DNA of 64,000 bases from CAYOHP01 sp964403795 [NCBI: uncultured bacterium]. Lineage in GTDB: Bacteria > Muiribacteriota > UBA6191 > CAZXTJ01. The stretch lies in contig CAYOHP010000015.1 in NCBI GenBank assembly GCA_964403795.1, forward strand, positions 1 through 64,000, in the 5' to 3' direction. Below are positions 8,350 through 17,451 of this stretch, in pieces. The position numbers were made by a program, and so were the translations under genes. A model generated the notes under the pieces. The model ran no database searches and was not told the origin of the DNA. It saw only the letters and a list, made by a program, of their open reading frames with translations. Each line of letters opens with the position of its first letter. Position 1 is the first letter of the stretch.

Positions 8350-10617
8350 CTACTTCGGTGGCGGTGCGGTCATCTCTTTGCCGGTAAGCCGCAGGTAGCT
8401 CCGGGCCAGCACCACCTGGAGGATCTCCCCGTGCGGACCGGCCCGGGCCGCCTCCAGGCGGGCCGCGTCGGCAGGGCCGGCAGCGAAGGCGGGGAAGGCC
8501 TCGGCAGCGATCGCCACCACCCCCAGGCGGGAGGAGCCGAGGGCGTTCGAAAGGTAGCGGCGGGCCGGCTCCCGGCCCAGCGCGAACAGCGCCGAGCGGG
8601 CGGCTTCCCGGGGCACGAGCCCATGGTCTACGGCCTCCAGCAGTTCGTCGAGCCGAGCGGGAGGCAGCGGGGGGAGGTCGTGCACGCCCAGGGATTCGAG
8701 CAGGGCCCGGGCCTGCCACCCGGCCTTCCCCGGAACCCCTGTGGCCATGCCCCGGAGCACCGGGACCAGGGCCAGGAAGGCGGGACGCAGCTCGGGCGAT
8801 CGGGCCCGGAGCAGGCGGTCGAGGACCGGGCCCAGGATCCCGGGATCGCGGGTCCGGGCCAGGGCCGCGGCCAGGATCGGGGGGTGGGCCAGGAGACCGC
8901 CCGGGGGGAGCAGCGGCAGCCCGGTCTCCAGCTCGTCGGCACCCCCCGCTTCGATGGCGCTCCAGACCAGGCGGGGCGCGGCCCGGTAGCCCTTGGGCGC
9001 GGCCAGTGCCGGGAGCTCGGATCCTGCCGTCGGAGCCGGGGCCTCGCCTCGACGGGCCCGGCGCCGGCGTTCCGCCACCCGGCGCGCCACGGTGCGGAAT
9101 TCGGCGACGGTCTCGATCCAGTGGAGACCGACCAGCTCCTCGGGGGTGTGTTCCTGCAGGAGTTCGCGGGCCCGCCCGGCCGGGTCGAGATCGAGCGAGA
9201 TCCACCAGTGGCGGACCGCGGCCTCGCGATCGCCCGAGGCGAGCGCCACCTCGCCCACCAGATCATGGACCGCCGGGTTCTCGGGGCTGCGCTCCAGGGC
9301 CGCGTGGGCACTGCGCCGGGCGTCGTCGAGCCGCCCGTGCTCGCGGGCCAGGAGCCCGATCGCCAGATAGGGCTTCCAGTCGCCCGGCGCGGCCCGGATC
9401 TGCCCCTCGAGGATCGCCAGCTTGTCGGAGAGCCGCTCCTCCTCGAGCCGGTCGAGTTCCGCCTCTCCCGGCAGGGGCGCGTCCCAGCGGTGCTCGGCCA
9501 GGGAAGGCGGGACCGGACCGGCGGTCTGCACCAGGATCTCGAGCAGGTTGGCGTTGGGCTCCGGGGTCCCGATCGGTTGCAGGCCCACCAGGGTCAGGCG
9601 CATGCGGCGCAGGCCGCGGGGAAGGCTGTCGGCGCGCACCCGGACCGTGTAGCCGAAGCTGGCGCTGTGGGAGGGACCGGTACCGAAGGCTTCGGCATCC
9701 TGTCGCGAGAAGCTCACCAGGGTGGTGCCCTCGGCGCCGATCAGCTCGAGTCGGGCGTGATTCACGTGGAAGAGGCGCCAGAGGTTCAGCTCCAGCACCA
9801 GGTCCCCGACGATCGCCGGCAGGTCGACCTCCAGGACGCTGGGGGCCTGGGCGGTGCGGATCCGATCCCGGTCCTGGTAGACCCCGACGTCGATCACGCC
9901 CGGCACCGAGAGCGCGGGATCGACGAAAGGGGTGCCGAACCAGTTCTGGAGCCGGAAGCGGGAGTTCACGCCGGCGGCCGGCCCGGTTGGGATCCGCAGC
10001 GATTCGAGGTCGCGCAGTGTGGTCCAGGCGCGACCGCTCGCGGTGAGTGCGGTCCGGACCCGCTCGCGATGGACCTCCAGCTCCTCGCCCGGGGCCCGCT
10101 CGAAGAGGGGCTCGAACCGCACCGCCACACCGGCCCGGAGGAGGCGCTCCAGACCGGGATCCTCCTCCCGGGCGAACAGGGGGGGGACCGAACGGGCGTG
10201 GGCCGAGGCCAGCAGGCGGCCGATCAGCAGCAGACGACTGGTCCGGGAGAGCAGTTCCGGATCCGGTGCCCTCCGGGACAGCCGCCAGACCGGGAACCCC
10301 AGGTCGGCACCCAACACCATCTCCCGGTATCGGGCCCGGGCCGCATGCCAGGTGGCCACCGCCTTCCCGGGCGGGATGTCGAGTTCCATCCCCAGGGCGG
10401 CGGCGATGGCAGGGTCGTCCTCCACCGCCTCCTGGAGATCCACCAGGGCCTTGCGGTGGGGAGCGTCCTCGGAGCCCTCCGGGGTCGGGGTCGGCGAGGG
10501 AGCGGGCGCCGCCGCGGTCACCGGAGGTCGCGGCGGAGGCGGGGGTCGGGGGCGGAGGATCCAGGCCGAGGCCGAGAGGATCCCGAGGAGCGCGACCACC
10601 AGCAGGGAACGGAGCAC
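8350..10617 (-). CDS. membrane-anchored protein of unknown function with TPR-like middle
   Basis: A 755-residue protein starting at a GTG preceded by the ribosome site GGAGGTGA. An N-terminal helix (about 2-18, LRSLLVVALLGILSASAWIL) anchors or exports it, followed by a proline-rich linker. A large middle part of beta-rich character lacks recognised motifs. It leads into TPR-like helices (around WKPYLAIGLLAREHGRLDDA and the next 70 residues) and an all-helical C-terminus with HEAT-like look. The planned size, clean codon use and end close to the convergent sigma-54 activator (21-base gap) support a real gene. The layout resembles the outer domains of the planctomycete kinases in this window, but it has no kinase domain. 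Function unknown. Confidence 0.75.
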   Translation of the reverse strand: MLRSLLVVALLGILSASAWILRPRPPPPPRPPVTAAAPAPSPTPTPEGSEDAPHRKALVDLQEAVEDDPAIAAALGMELDIPPGKAVATWHAARARYREMVLGADLGFPVWRLSRRAPDPELLSRTSRLLLIGRLLASAHARSVPPLFAREEDPGLERLLRAGVAVRFEPLFERAPGEELEVHRERVRTALTASGRAWTTLRDLESLRIPTGPAAGVNSRFRLQNWFGTPFVDPALSVPGVIDVGVYQDRDRIRTAQAPSVLEVDLPAIVGDLVLELNLWRLFHVNHARLELIGAEGTTLVSFSRQDAEAFGTGPSHSASFGYTVRVRADSLPRGLRRMRLTLVGLQPIGTPEPNANLLEILVQTAGPVPPSLAEHRWDAPLPGEAELDRLEEERLSDKLAILEGQIRAAPGDWKPYLAIGLLAREHGRLDDARRSAHAALERSPENPAVHDLVGEVALASGDREAAVRHWWISLDLDPAGRARELLQEHTPEELVGLHWIETVAEFRTVARRVAERRRRARRGEAPAPTAGSELPALAAPKGYRAAPRLVWSAIEAGGADELETGLPLLPPGGLLAHPPILAAALARTRDPGILGPVLDRLLRARSPELRPAFLALVPVLRGMATGVPGKAGWQARALLESLGVHDLPPLPPARLDELLEAVDHGLVPREAARSALFALGREPARRYLSNALGSSRLGVVAIAAEAFPAFAAGPADAARLEAARAGPHGEILQVVLARSYLRLTGKEMTAPPPK

Positions 10618-10754
10618 TTCACCTCCGGGCCCCGCACGCCGGTCGCCGGTAGTCCGGGCGGGCCCCCTGTGGCACCGTACACCTTGAGCCGGCTCGGGAG
10701 CCCGTCGCCCAAGGGGCGACGCTCGACCTGGGGCAGCCGGGGAAACGGGGAACC

Positions 10755-12110
10755 ATGGCGGGTCGGAGCGGCGGATCTGGGTTGGCGGTCCTGGTCGGAA
10801 GCCTCGTAGCGACCGGGCTCCTGGCCCAGGGGGACCAGTTCGGCCAGGGTGGGCAGGGGGTGGACCAGCCGCCTGCGGTTCCTGCCAACGCCCCAGGCGC
10901 GGCACCGGTCGCAGCGGCGGCCCCTGCCGTCGAGCGCGGACTCGATCCCCGGGATGGGATGCCGCGGGTCACCTACAGCGTGGCGCGGGACTCCGCGGCC
11001 GCGCCCTGGATCCAGGGCGCCGACTTCTTCCATCCGGTGCTCGACACGCCCCGGTACTCGAATCCGGGGACGCCGCTCTTCCCGGGAGGCACCTGCTTCG
11101 GGATGGTGCGGCTGACCAAGCGCTGGTACGACACCTTCGTGAAGCCGATCCGGTCGAGCCCCAGGGCTCATGGTCCGGTGGACCCGATCGAGAACATCCT
11201 GGCCTACGATTCCGCCACCCGCACCTACCGTCGCGTCCACACCGGCAATCTGCCGAGCTACCGGCTCCGGGCCTACACCCAGCCGCGAAGTCCCGCCTTC
11301 CCCCATGCCGATCCGGTGCGGACCGCCCGCCTGGCCACCGCCATGCACTCCGACCAGTTCCGCGGCAGCGGACCCTTCGAGAACCAGTGGAGGGTCACCC
11401 GTGCCGCCATCAACCAGCGCCTGATCGCGGTGGCCCGGAACTTCTACCAGGACGAGGGCGGGCGGCCGCGGACCCATGCCCAGGTCGCCGACATGATGAC
11501 CGCAGCGATCCGCAACCGGACCGAGGCGGGGCCCTTCCAGATGGGCGGGAGCCCCAGCTACATGGGGTTCGCCGGCTTCGTCTTCCCGATGTTCCTGGTG
11601 CCGAACACGGGCGGGGGCGAGGACGGGATGCAGCCCATCCTCGACGGCAGCGAGCTGACCGTGGGCCTGCACATCGTGCTCGCCTACAAGTACCGGGAGG
11701 TCCGGGTACGGGGCAGCGACGGGGAACACGACGCCATCGAGTTCCGCTTCTACGACGTGAACCGTCCCGAGTTGCCCGAGGTCCCCACCGGGGTCCGGGA
11801 GGGGGACCTGCAGCAGAGCGAGACCGAGGAACAGAACCGGCTCTACTTCCTGAAGGACCAGGGGCGCTTCAGCTTCTCGCTCGGCTACATGCTCCACTAC
11901 GCGGCGGTGGACCCGGATCGGTTGATCCTGGTCCAGGAGGACCATGTGATGCTGCGGCCGGTGGGGGTCACGGACTTCGGGATCGGGGCGAACTGGAATC
12001 CCTTCGAGACCGCACACCGGGAGGCCTGGACCATGGACCAGGCCCAGCGCCGCCCCGACGAGGACTTCGACTGGAGCCGGGGCGGGACCGGTACCGGAGT
12101 GTCGCCGTAG
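10755..12110 (+). CDS. secreted protein, possible papain-fold cysteine peptidase
   Basis: A 451-residue protein with a signal peptide (about 1-25) and a Gln/Gly/Ala-rich linker to about residue 60. Three conserved-looking elements suggest a papain-like fold: GGTCFGMVRLT with C114, LHIVLAYKY with H306, and FYDVNRP with D334/N336. The order Cys, His, Asp/Asn and the flanking GxCxGM context match bacterial papain-like or C39-like domains I know, but overall similarity was not testable. It has no close operon partner: it diverges from the gene at 8350-10617 by 137 bases and converges on 12143-12607. If not a peptidase it may be a transglutaminase-like or inactive relative. Confidence 0.7.
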   Translation: MAGRSGGSGLAVLVGSLVATGLLAQGDQFGQGGQGVDQPPAVPANAPGAAPVAAAAPAVERGLDPRDGMPRVTYSVARDSAAAPWIQGADFFHPVLDTPRYSNPGTPLFPGGTCFGMVRLTKRWYDTFVKPIRSSPRAHGPVDPIENILAYDSATRTYRRVHTGNLPSYRLRAYTQPRSPAFPHADPVRTARLATAMHSDQFRGSGPFENQWRVTRAAINQRLIAVARNFYQDEGGRPRTHAQVADMMTAAIRNRTEAGPFQMGGSPSYMGFAGFVFPMFLVPNTGGGEDGMQPILDGSELTVGLHIVLAYKYREVRVRGSDGEHDAIEFRFYDVNRPELPEVPTGVREGDLQQSETEEQNRLYFLKDQGRFSFSLGYMLHYAAVDPDRLILVQEDHVMLRPVGVTDFGIGANWNPFETAHREAWTMDQAQRRPDEDFDWSRGGTGTGVSP

Positions 12111-12142
12111 CCTCCGCCCGCCCCGAAGGGAGGGCAGCGGGT

Positions 12143-12607
12143 TCACATCCCCAGCACCTCCGAGGTGTCGAAGGGCGTGGGGCCGAACGGATCGGTGATC
12201 CGGGGGTCGGGCTGACCGCCCCCGGCCGGGACCGGGACCACGGCGCCGCCGCCGGGGCCGATCCCGGGTCCGCCGTCGATCACCTGCAAGACCCTGTCGA
12301 GATCGGGCTGGAGCAGGCGGAGCAGGCCGGGCACGGTGGCGACCCAGGCCTGGTAGTCGGCCGAGAAGCGGGCCCGTTCCTGGGGATTGAGCCGCGCCTG
12401 GTAGAAGCGACCGGAGCTACGGTCCTGGACCTCGCCGATCGCCAGGTTGATCCAGAAGGGGGATCCGGGTCCGCTCTGGACCCACTGGTCACCCCAGGGA
12501 CCGGGGACGGGCTGGACCTGGGCTTCGGAGGGGCGCACGGGGGCGAGGACGAGCAGGGCGAAGAGGGCCGAGCGGAGCAGGCCGCGAACCTTGGAGCGAG
12601 CGATCAA
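12143..12607 (-). CDS. small secreted protein, unknown
   Basis: A 154-residue protein if it starts at TTG 12607, which follows a GGAAGG ribosome site and begins directly before a signal peptide (residues about 1-27, ending PSEAQ). An upstream ATG (12679) would add 24 residues that look untranslated. The mature part contains one helical region (FYQARLNPQERARFSADYQAW) and a Gly/Pro-rich tail. No motif is recognised. It converges with the gene at 10755 and diverges from ecfT. The start codon is the main uncertainty. Confidence 0.6.
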   Translation of the reverse strand: MIARSKVRGLLRSALFALLVLAPVRPSEAQVQPVPGPWGDQWVQSGPGSPFWINLAIGEVQDRSSGRFYQARLNPQERARFSADYQAWVATVPGLLRLLQPDLDRVLQVIDGGPGIGPGGGAVVPVPAGGGQPDPRITDPFGPTPFDTSEVLGM

Positions 12608-12716
12608 GGGGAGTCCTTCCGGATCGACGGGCCGGGAAAAGCACTTGGCGTGCCAGACGCGCGAATCGGCCTTCCCCACCCGAAGTGACCGGCACGGGGC
12701 CGGACCGCGGCACCGC

Positions 12717-12752
12717 CGGAGTGGCTACCGGCGTAGGCGGAGCGGCTACCGG
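12717..12752. repeat. two direct 15-bp repeats, 21-bp period, upstream of ecfT
   Basis: CGGAGTGGCTACCGG (12717-12731) recurs as CGGAGCGGCTACCGG (12738-12752) with one change. The 21-base period is two helical turns, so a dimeric regulator could bind both on one DNA face. The second copy ends 27 bases before the ecfT ATG, overlapping where a promoter or leader would lie. This is a candidate operator; no known factor is recognised. Confidence 0.5.
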
Positions 12753-12779
12753 GAGGGCCCATTTGATACCCTGACCGAA

Positions 12780-13580
12780 ATGTCGCCGGCCTCCGGGATG
12801 GTCCTCGGGCAGTATGTGCCCGTCGATTCTCCGGTCCACAACCTGAACCCGACCGTGAAGGTCGTTCTCCTGCTCGTCACCATGGCGGCACTGCTCGGGG
12901 TCGGGTCCGCCCAGGGGCTCGGGGTGATGGCGGCGCTCTGGATCACGGTGAGCGTGTCCAGCCGGCTCTCGCCCCGCTTCGTGCTCCGGGGTCTCCGGCC
13001 GCTGCTCTTCCTGCTGATGCTGACCTTCTGCCTGCACGCCTTCCTGAAGGAGGGCGGGACCCCGATGTGGGCCGCGGGGCCGCTGGTGCTCACCTGGGAA
13101 GGTCTGTCGGACGCCGGCTTCTTCACCGCCCGGCTCATGCTGCTGGTCGGCTTCACCACCCTGCTCACGCTGACCACGAGCCCGATCGAACTCTCGGGTG
13201 CGATCGAGATCCTGGCCCGCCCCATCGGGATCGTGGGGCTCTCGGCCGGCGAGTTCGCCATGATGCTGACGATCGCGCTCCGCTTCATCCCGGTGCTCTT
13301 CCGGGAGATGGACAAGATCATGAAGGCGCAGGCGTGCCGGGGCGCGCCCTTCCACCGGGGGCCGCTGGCGGGCCGGGCCAAGGCCTACGTCTCGATCCTG
13401 GTTCCGCTCTTCATCAATTCCTTCCACCGGGCCAACGAGCTGGCGATCGCCATGGAGATCCGCGGCTACCGGCCCGGCGAGCCCCGCACCCGATTCAGGG
13501 AGCATCGCTTCGGCGTCCGCGACGGAGCCGCGGTGGCGGTGCTGGGGGCGTTCCTGGCGGCGGCGTGGAACTACCGATGA
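12780..13580 (+). CDS. ecfT: energy-coupling factor transporter transmembrane protein EcfT (CbiQ family)
   Basis: A 266-residue membrane protein with about six predicted helices, the usual size for EcfT. The coupling motifs are visible: AQACRG (R187-G188) and MEIRGY (R228-G229), the pair of short Arg-Gly motifs that contact the ATPase subunits, plus LRFIPVLFREMDKI just before the first. EcfT forms the scaffold of ECF-type vitamin or metal importers with two ATPases and a substrate-binding S component. Neither the ATPases nor an S component is encoded in the window, so the substrate is unknown. The gene lies 22 bases before rnr on the same strand. ATG 12780 lacks a strong ribosome site; ATG 12798 is an alternative. 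Confidence 0.88.
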   Translation: MSPASGMVLGQYVPVDSPVHNLNPTVKVVLLLVTMAALLGVGSAQGLGVMAALWITVSVSSRLSPRFVLRGLRPLLFLLMLTFCLHAFLKEGGTPMWAAGPLVLTWEGLSDAGFFTARLMLLVGFTTLLTLTTSPIELSGAIEILARPIGIVGLSAGEFAMMLTIALRFIPVLFREMDKIMKAQACRGAPFHRGPLAGRAKAYVSILVPLFINSFHRANELAIAMEIRGYRPGEPRTRFREHRFGVRDGAAVAVLGAFLAAAWNYR

Positions 13581-13602
13581 CGACGAGAGGGCGAGGCGCG
13601 AC

Positions 13603-16203
13603 GTGGCGGAGGACCTGAGCGAGAAAATCCGGGAACTGGTCCGGGCCGGCGGCCGCCGCGGCGTCACCCTGAAGGAGGTGACCACCGGCGTCGGGTCCTC
13701 GCACGCCGGCAAGGCCACCGGGCTCTTCCACAAGCTGGTCGGCAAGGGCGAGCTGGTCGAGATGCCGGGGGGCCGCTTCCGGCTGGTGGAGCGGCTTCCC
13801 AGCCGGGCGCGGTCCAGGACTCCGGAGCCGACCGCGCCGGCGCCGCGGGGGGAAGGCAGGGAGCGCGCTCCCCAGGCCGAGGCGACCGGGGAGCCTGCCG
13901 GCCAGGACAGCCCCGAGGCGCCGGACGGCCGGGATGCCTCCGGGGCCCGGATCGCGATGGGCCGCATCTCGGTCCACCGGGAGGGCTTCGGCTTCGTCAC
14001 CTCCGAGTCGGGGACTCCCGACGACGACGTGTTCGTGGCCCGGCGCTCGACCAAGGGGGCCATGAGCGGGGACCGCGTCAGGGTGGTCTGGGCCCCCGAC
14101 CGGGAGCGCAAGGGCCGCTACAAGGGCGAGGTGCTCGAGATCCTGGAGCGGTCCCGCACCCACCTGGCCGGGTACCTGGAAAGGGTGGAGGCCGAGACCT
14201 TCCGGCTCTTCCCCACCAATCCCGAGATCCCGGTCGAGCTGGTGGTGGACCGGTCCGACGCGGGCGGGGCCAAGCCGGGAGCCGTGGTGCTGGCCCGGAT
14301 CCTCGACTACGGGGGACCGGACCGGGAACCCCGGGGCAAGGTCGAGAAGGTGCTCGGGGAGCGGGGCGACCCCGCCATCGACGCCGAGATGATCATCGCC
14401 GAGCACGGGATCCGGACCCAGTGGCCCGAGCCGGTGATGGCGGCCCAGGCCGGGATCCCGGATCGCGTCGACCCGGGTGAACTCGGCGGGGGACGCCTCG
14501 ACCTCCGGGACCAGCCCTGCGTGACCATCGACGGCAAGGACGCCCGCGACCTCGACGACGCGGTCCACCTCGAGCCGCGGGAGGACGGCGGGTTCCGCCT
14601 CTGGGTGCACGTCGCCGACGTGTCGCACTACGTGCGTCCCGGCACCGCCATCGACCTCGAGGCGCGCCAGCGCGGCACCTCGACCTACTTCCCGGACCGG
14701 GTGATCCCCATGCTGCCGGTCCGGCTCTCGAACGGGATCTGCAGCCTGAACCCCGACGAGGACCGGATGGCGTTGTCGTGCCGCATGGACTTCGACGCCA
14801 CCGGCAAGCGCCGGGCGTTGAAAGTGGCCTCGACGGTGATCCGGTCCCACGGGAGGCTCGACTACGACACGGTGCACGCCGCCTGCATCGACCGCGAGCC
14901 GGCGGCCCGGAAGAAGCTGGCGCCGCACCTCGCCATGCTGGAGGCGATGTTCGCGGCCGCGGGCGTGCTCCGGGTGGAGCGAAAGAAGAACGGCTACATC
15001 GACTTCGACCTCCCCCAGGCCAAGGTCAAGGTCGACGAGCAGGGCGTGCCGGTGGCGATCGTGCCGATGGCCCACAACGAGGCCTACGGTCTGATCGAGC
15101 AGTTCATGGTGGCCGCCAACGAGGCGGTCTCGCACTGGATGGTCGAGGGGCGCCGGGCGTTCGCCTTCCGGATCCACGAGACCCCCGACCCCGAGAAGCT
15201 GAAGCAGCTCGCCGAGCTGGCGCGGGGCTTCGGCTTGAAGCCGGGCCGGCTGCTCGGACGGGAGCCGGGGCCCGCGATCGCCGACCTGATCGTGCAGTCC
15301 GAGGGACGCCCCGAGGAGAACCTGATCCGCACCCTGGCGCTGCGCTGCATGAAGCTCGCCGCCTACAGCCCCCGGAACGAGGGGCATTTCGGCCTGGGGT
15401 CGCGGGCCTATACCCACTTCACCTCGCCGATCCGCCGCTACCCCGACCTGATCGTCCACCGCCTGCTCAAGGACCGGACCGGGGACCTGCCGCTCTCGGA
15501 GGCCGAGAAGGTCGACATGGTGGAGCGGCTCGGGGACCTGCTCCGGGCCATGTCGTTCCTCGAGCGCAAGGCGGAAGCCGCCGAGCGCGACGCGATCCGG
15601 TTGAAGAAGATCCATTACATGGGCAAGCACCTGGGACAGGAGTTGACCGGGGTGGTCTCCGGGGCCCGCGAGTTCGGGCTCTTCGTGGAACTGGTCGAGG
15701 TGCTGGTGGACGGCTTCATCCACGTCTCGAAGCTGGGCGGGGACTACTGGCAGTACGACCAGGAGGGGCACCGGCTGGTGGGTGCCAACACCGGCCGCGA
15801 GTGGCGCCTGGGGGACCGGATCCAGGTGCGGGTCGAGTCGGTCGATCCGATCGAGCGGAAGATCATGCTGGTGCCGGCCGAGGCCGAGCACGGGGCGGTG
15901 CCCGACCAGGGTCCGGGCGAGGAGTGGGGCGAGGAGGGCGGCGACCGCGGGTCGCGCCGGGGCGGCCGGGGTCGGGGGCCGAAGGGCAAGGCGCGGCGGG
16001 AGACCGAGGGCCGGGGTCGGGCGGCGGGGCCGGCGGCACCGGCAGCGCGGGCACCGGCACGGGGGCGGGGTGGTCCCGGCAAGGATCCGGCAGCGGTCGG
16101 GGGCGGCGAGTCCGGCGCGGGCGGGCGCAGGAAAAAGAAGGCCGGCTCGGCGCGCACCCCCAAGGTCCGCACCAAGAAGATGGGGCGCAAGAGCAAGCGC
16201 TGA
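13603..16203 (+). CDS. rnr: ribonuclease R
   Basis: An 866-residue 3'-5' exoribonuclease of the RNase II/R family that degrades structured RNA. The domain order is typical of RNase R: N-terminal winged helix (about 1-65), a charged insertion (66-115), cold-shock domains (about 120-290), the RNB catalytic domain with GKDARDLDDAV (about residues 310-320) supplying the metal-binding aspartates, an S1 domain (about 680-760), and a Lys/Arg/Gly-rich tail of about 100 residues. The charged insertion after the winged helix and the long tail may be lineage features. It starts at GTG 13603 after a GAGGCG ribosome site and ends 13 bases before a hairpin. Confidence 0.97.
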   Translation: MAEDLSEKIRELVRAGGRRGVTLKEVTTGVGSSHAGKATGLFHKLVGKGELVEMPGGRFRLVERLPSRARSRTPEPTAPAPRGEGRERAPQAEATGEPAGQDSPEAPDGRDASGARIAMGRISVHREGFGFVTSESGTPDDDVFVARRSTKGAMSGDRVRVVWAPDRERKGRYKGEVLEILERSRTHLAGYLERVEAETFRLFPTNPEIPVELVVDRSDAGGAKPGAVVLARILDYGGPDREPRGKVEKVLGERGDPAIDAEMIIAEHGIRTQWPEPVMAAQAGIPDRVDPGELGGGRLDLRDQPCVTIDGKDARDLDDAVHLEPREDGGFRLWVHVADVSHYVRPGTAIDLEARQRGTSTYFPDRVIPMLPVRLSNGICSLNPDEDRMALSCRMDFDATGKRRALKVASTVIRSHGRLDYDTVHAACIDREPAARKKLAPHLAMLEAMFAAAGVLRVERKKNGYIDFDLPQAKVKVDEQGVPVAIVPMAHNEAYGLIEQFMVAANEAVSHWMVEGRRAFAFRIHETPDPEKLKQLAELARGFGLKPGRLLGREPGPAIADLIVQSEGRPEENLIRTLALRCMKLAAYSPRNEGHFGLGSRAYTHFTSPIRRYPDLIVHRLLKDRTGDLPLSEAEKVDMVERLGDLLRAMSFLERKAEAAERDAIRLKKIHYMGKHLGQELTGVVSGAREFGLFVELVEVLVDGFIHVSKLGGDYWQYDQEGHRLVGANTGREWRLGDRIQVRVESVDPIERKIMLVPAEAEHGAVPDQGPGEEWGEEGGDRGSRRGGRGRGPKGKARRETEGRGRAAGPAAPAARAPARGRGGPGKDPAAVGGGESGAGGRRKKKAGSARTPKVRTKKMGRKSKR

Positions 16204-16215
16204 TCGGAGCGTCCG

Positions 16216-16236
16216 CTCGGGAGGATGGCTCCCGAG
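16216..16236. terminator. bidirectional hairpin between rnr and the WD40 gene
   Basis: CTCGGGAG (16216-16223) and CTCCCGAG (16229-16236) form a perfect 8-bp stem with a 5-base loop. It fills the 34-base gap between two convergent stops (16203 and 16238), where a shared terminator is expected. There is no clear T-tract on either strand. Confidence 0.6.
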
Positions 16237-16237
16237 G

Positions 16238-17368
16238 TCAGGGTGCGGGAGGTCGCACCCTGGAGAGGTCCCAGATCCGCACCGCGTGTTCCTCGCCACC
16301 GCTCGCCAGCAGCGAGCCGTCGGGAGAGAGGGCGACCGCGCTGACATGGCCCGGGTGGCCCTGCCAGCGCAGGTCTCGGGTCGGTGCCGAGGGCGAGCGG
16401 AGCGCGAGGGTACCGTCGTCGATCCCGGCGGCCAGCCAGCGCCCGGCCCGGTCGAAGGCCAGGGCGTTCACGTCCTCCTCGAAGCGGGCGACCTCGCGGG
16501 AGACGTGGTCGGCGAGATCGGTGAGCCGGAGGGAGAAGTCCCAGCTCCCGGTGGCCAGGATGCGGCCGTCGGGCGAGAGGGCGAGCGAGCGCAAGGCGCT
16601 CTTGTGACCGACGAGGATGGCGCTGGACCCGGGCTTGGTGAGGTTGACGGCGAAGACCGCGGGAGGTGAATTGCCGCCCGTCCCGACCAGGGCGGTTCCG
16701 CCGTCCGGCGTCACGACCAGGTCGGAGTGGCTCCAGGTGCCGAGCGAAGCCAGCACCACGGGTTCGGCGAAGGATCCGGTGGGAGGGCCGAGGGTCGAGC
16801 TGCCGGGATCCGGCGGTGGAGAGGTCCTCGGTCCGGTCAGCCAGCCGGTGGGTGGCTGGAGCTTGGACGATGTCGGGCGTTCGATCACCGACCGGGCCCG
16901 CTGCAGCGAGTAGCGATGGATCTTCCCCTGGTCGTCGAGGGCCAGGACGCTTTCGCCGTCGGGCTCGAAGGCGGCGCCCCAGAGGGCGCCCCCGCCTCCC
17001 CGGTACTCGGCGAGGGTGGCGAGCGTCCCGGGGTCGATCACCCGGAGGCGCAGGCCGGTGATCCCGGCCGCGGTGGTGGTCCGGTCGGGGTCTCCGGCGA
17101 TCAGCATGCGGCGCCCGTCGCGGGAGAACGCCACCACCCGGAGGGTGGCGGGCCAGGCCTGGAACTCGTGGAGCACCGCCCACCGGGGCGCCTGGAGGAT
17201 GCGGACGAAGCCGTCCTCGCCGACCACCACGAGGCGGGTGCCCGAGGGGGAGAAGGCCATGCTCCAGACCGCACCGGGCATGGGGATGGAGCGGTGGGGG
17301 GGCGCGGCGGTGAGGGGGGCAGCGGCGGCGAGCGCAGCGAGGAGGGCCAGTGCGGGCAAGGGGCGCAT
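16238..17368 (-). CDS. secreted WD40-repeat protein
   Basis: A 376-residue protein with a signal peptide (about 1-21, ending PLTAA) and repeated WD40 blades. Repeats end in patterns such as GSWDFSLRLTDL and GGEEHAVRIWDL, preceded by LALSPDGRILATGS or VALSPDGSLLASGG. About six to seven blades fit, enough for one beta-propeller filling the mature protein. WD40 propellers are binding platforms with no fixed activity. GTG/ATG choices upstream exist, but ATG 17368 directly precedes the signal peptide and a GGAGG lies 13 bases upstream. It stands alone between a convergent rnr and the divergent repeat protein at 17452. Confidence 0.85.
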   Translation of the reverse strand: MRPLPALALLAALAAAAPLTAAPPHRSIPMPGAVWSMAFSPSGTRLVVVGEDGFVRILQAPRWAVLHEFQAWPATLRVVAFSRDGRRMLIAGDPDRTTTAAGITGLRLRVIDPGTLATLAEYRGGGGALWGAAFEPDGESVLALDDQGKIHRYSLQRARSVIERPTSSKLQPPTGWLTGPRTSPPPDPGSSTLGPPTGSFAEPVVLASLGTWSHSDLVVTPDGGTALVGTGGNSPPAVFAVNLTKPGSSAILVGHKSALRSLALSPDGRILATGSWDFSLRLTDLADHVSREVARFEEDVNALAFDRAGRWLAAGIDDGTLALRSPSAPTRDLRWQGHPGHVSAVALSPDGSLLASGGEEHAVRIWDLSRVRPPAP

Positions 17369-17451
17369 AGTGGAGCGGGCCTCCTGCGAGGAGCGTAGCG
17401 CGAGGTGGGTGCGGGTGCGAGTCGGGGGGAGCCCGATCGAGCGAGCCTCGC

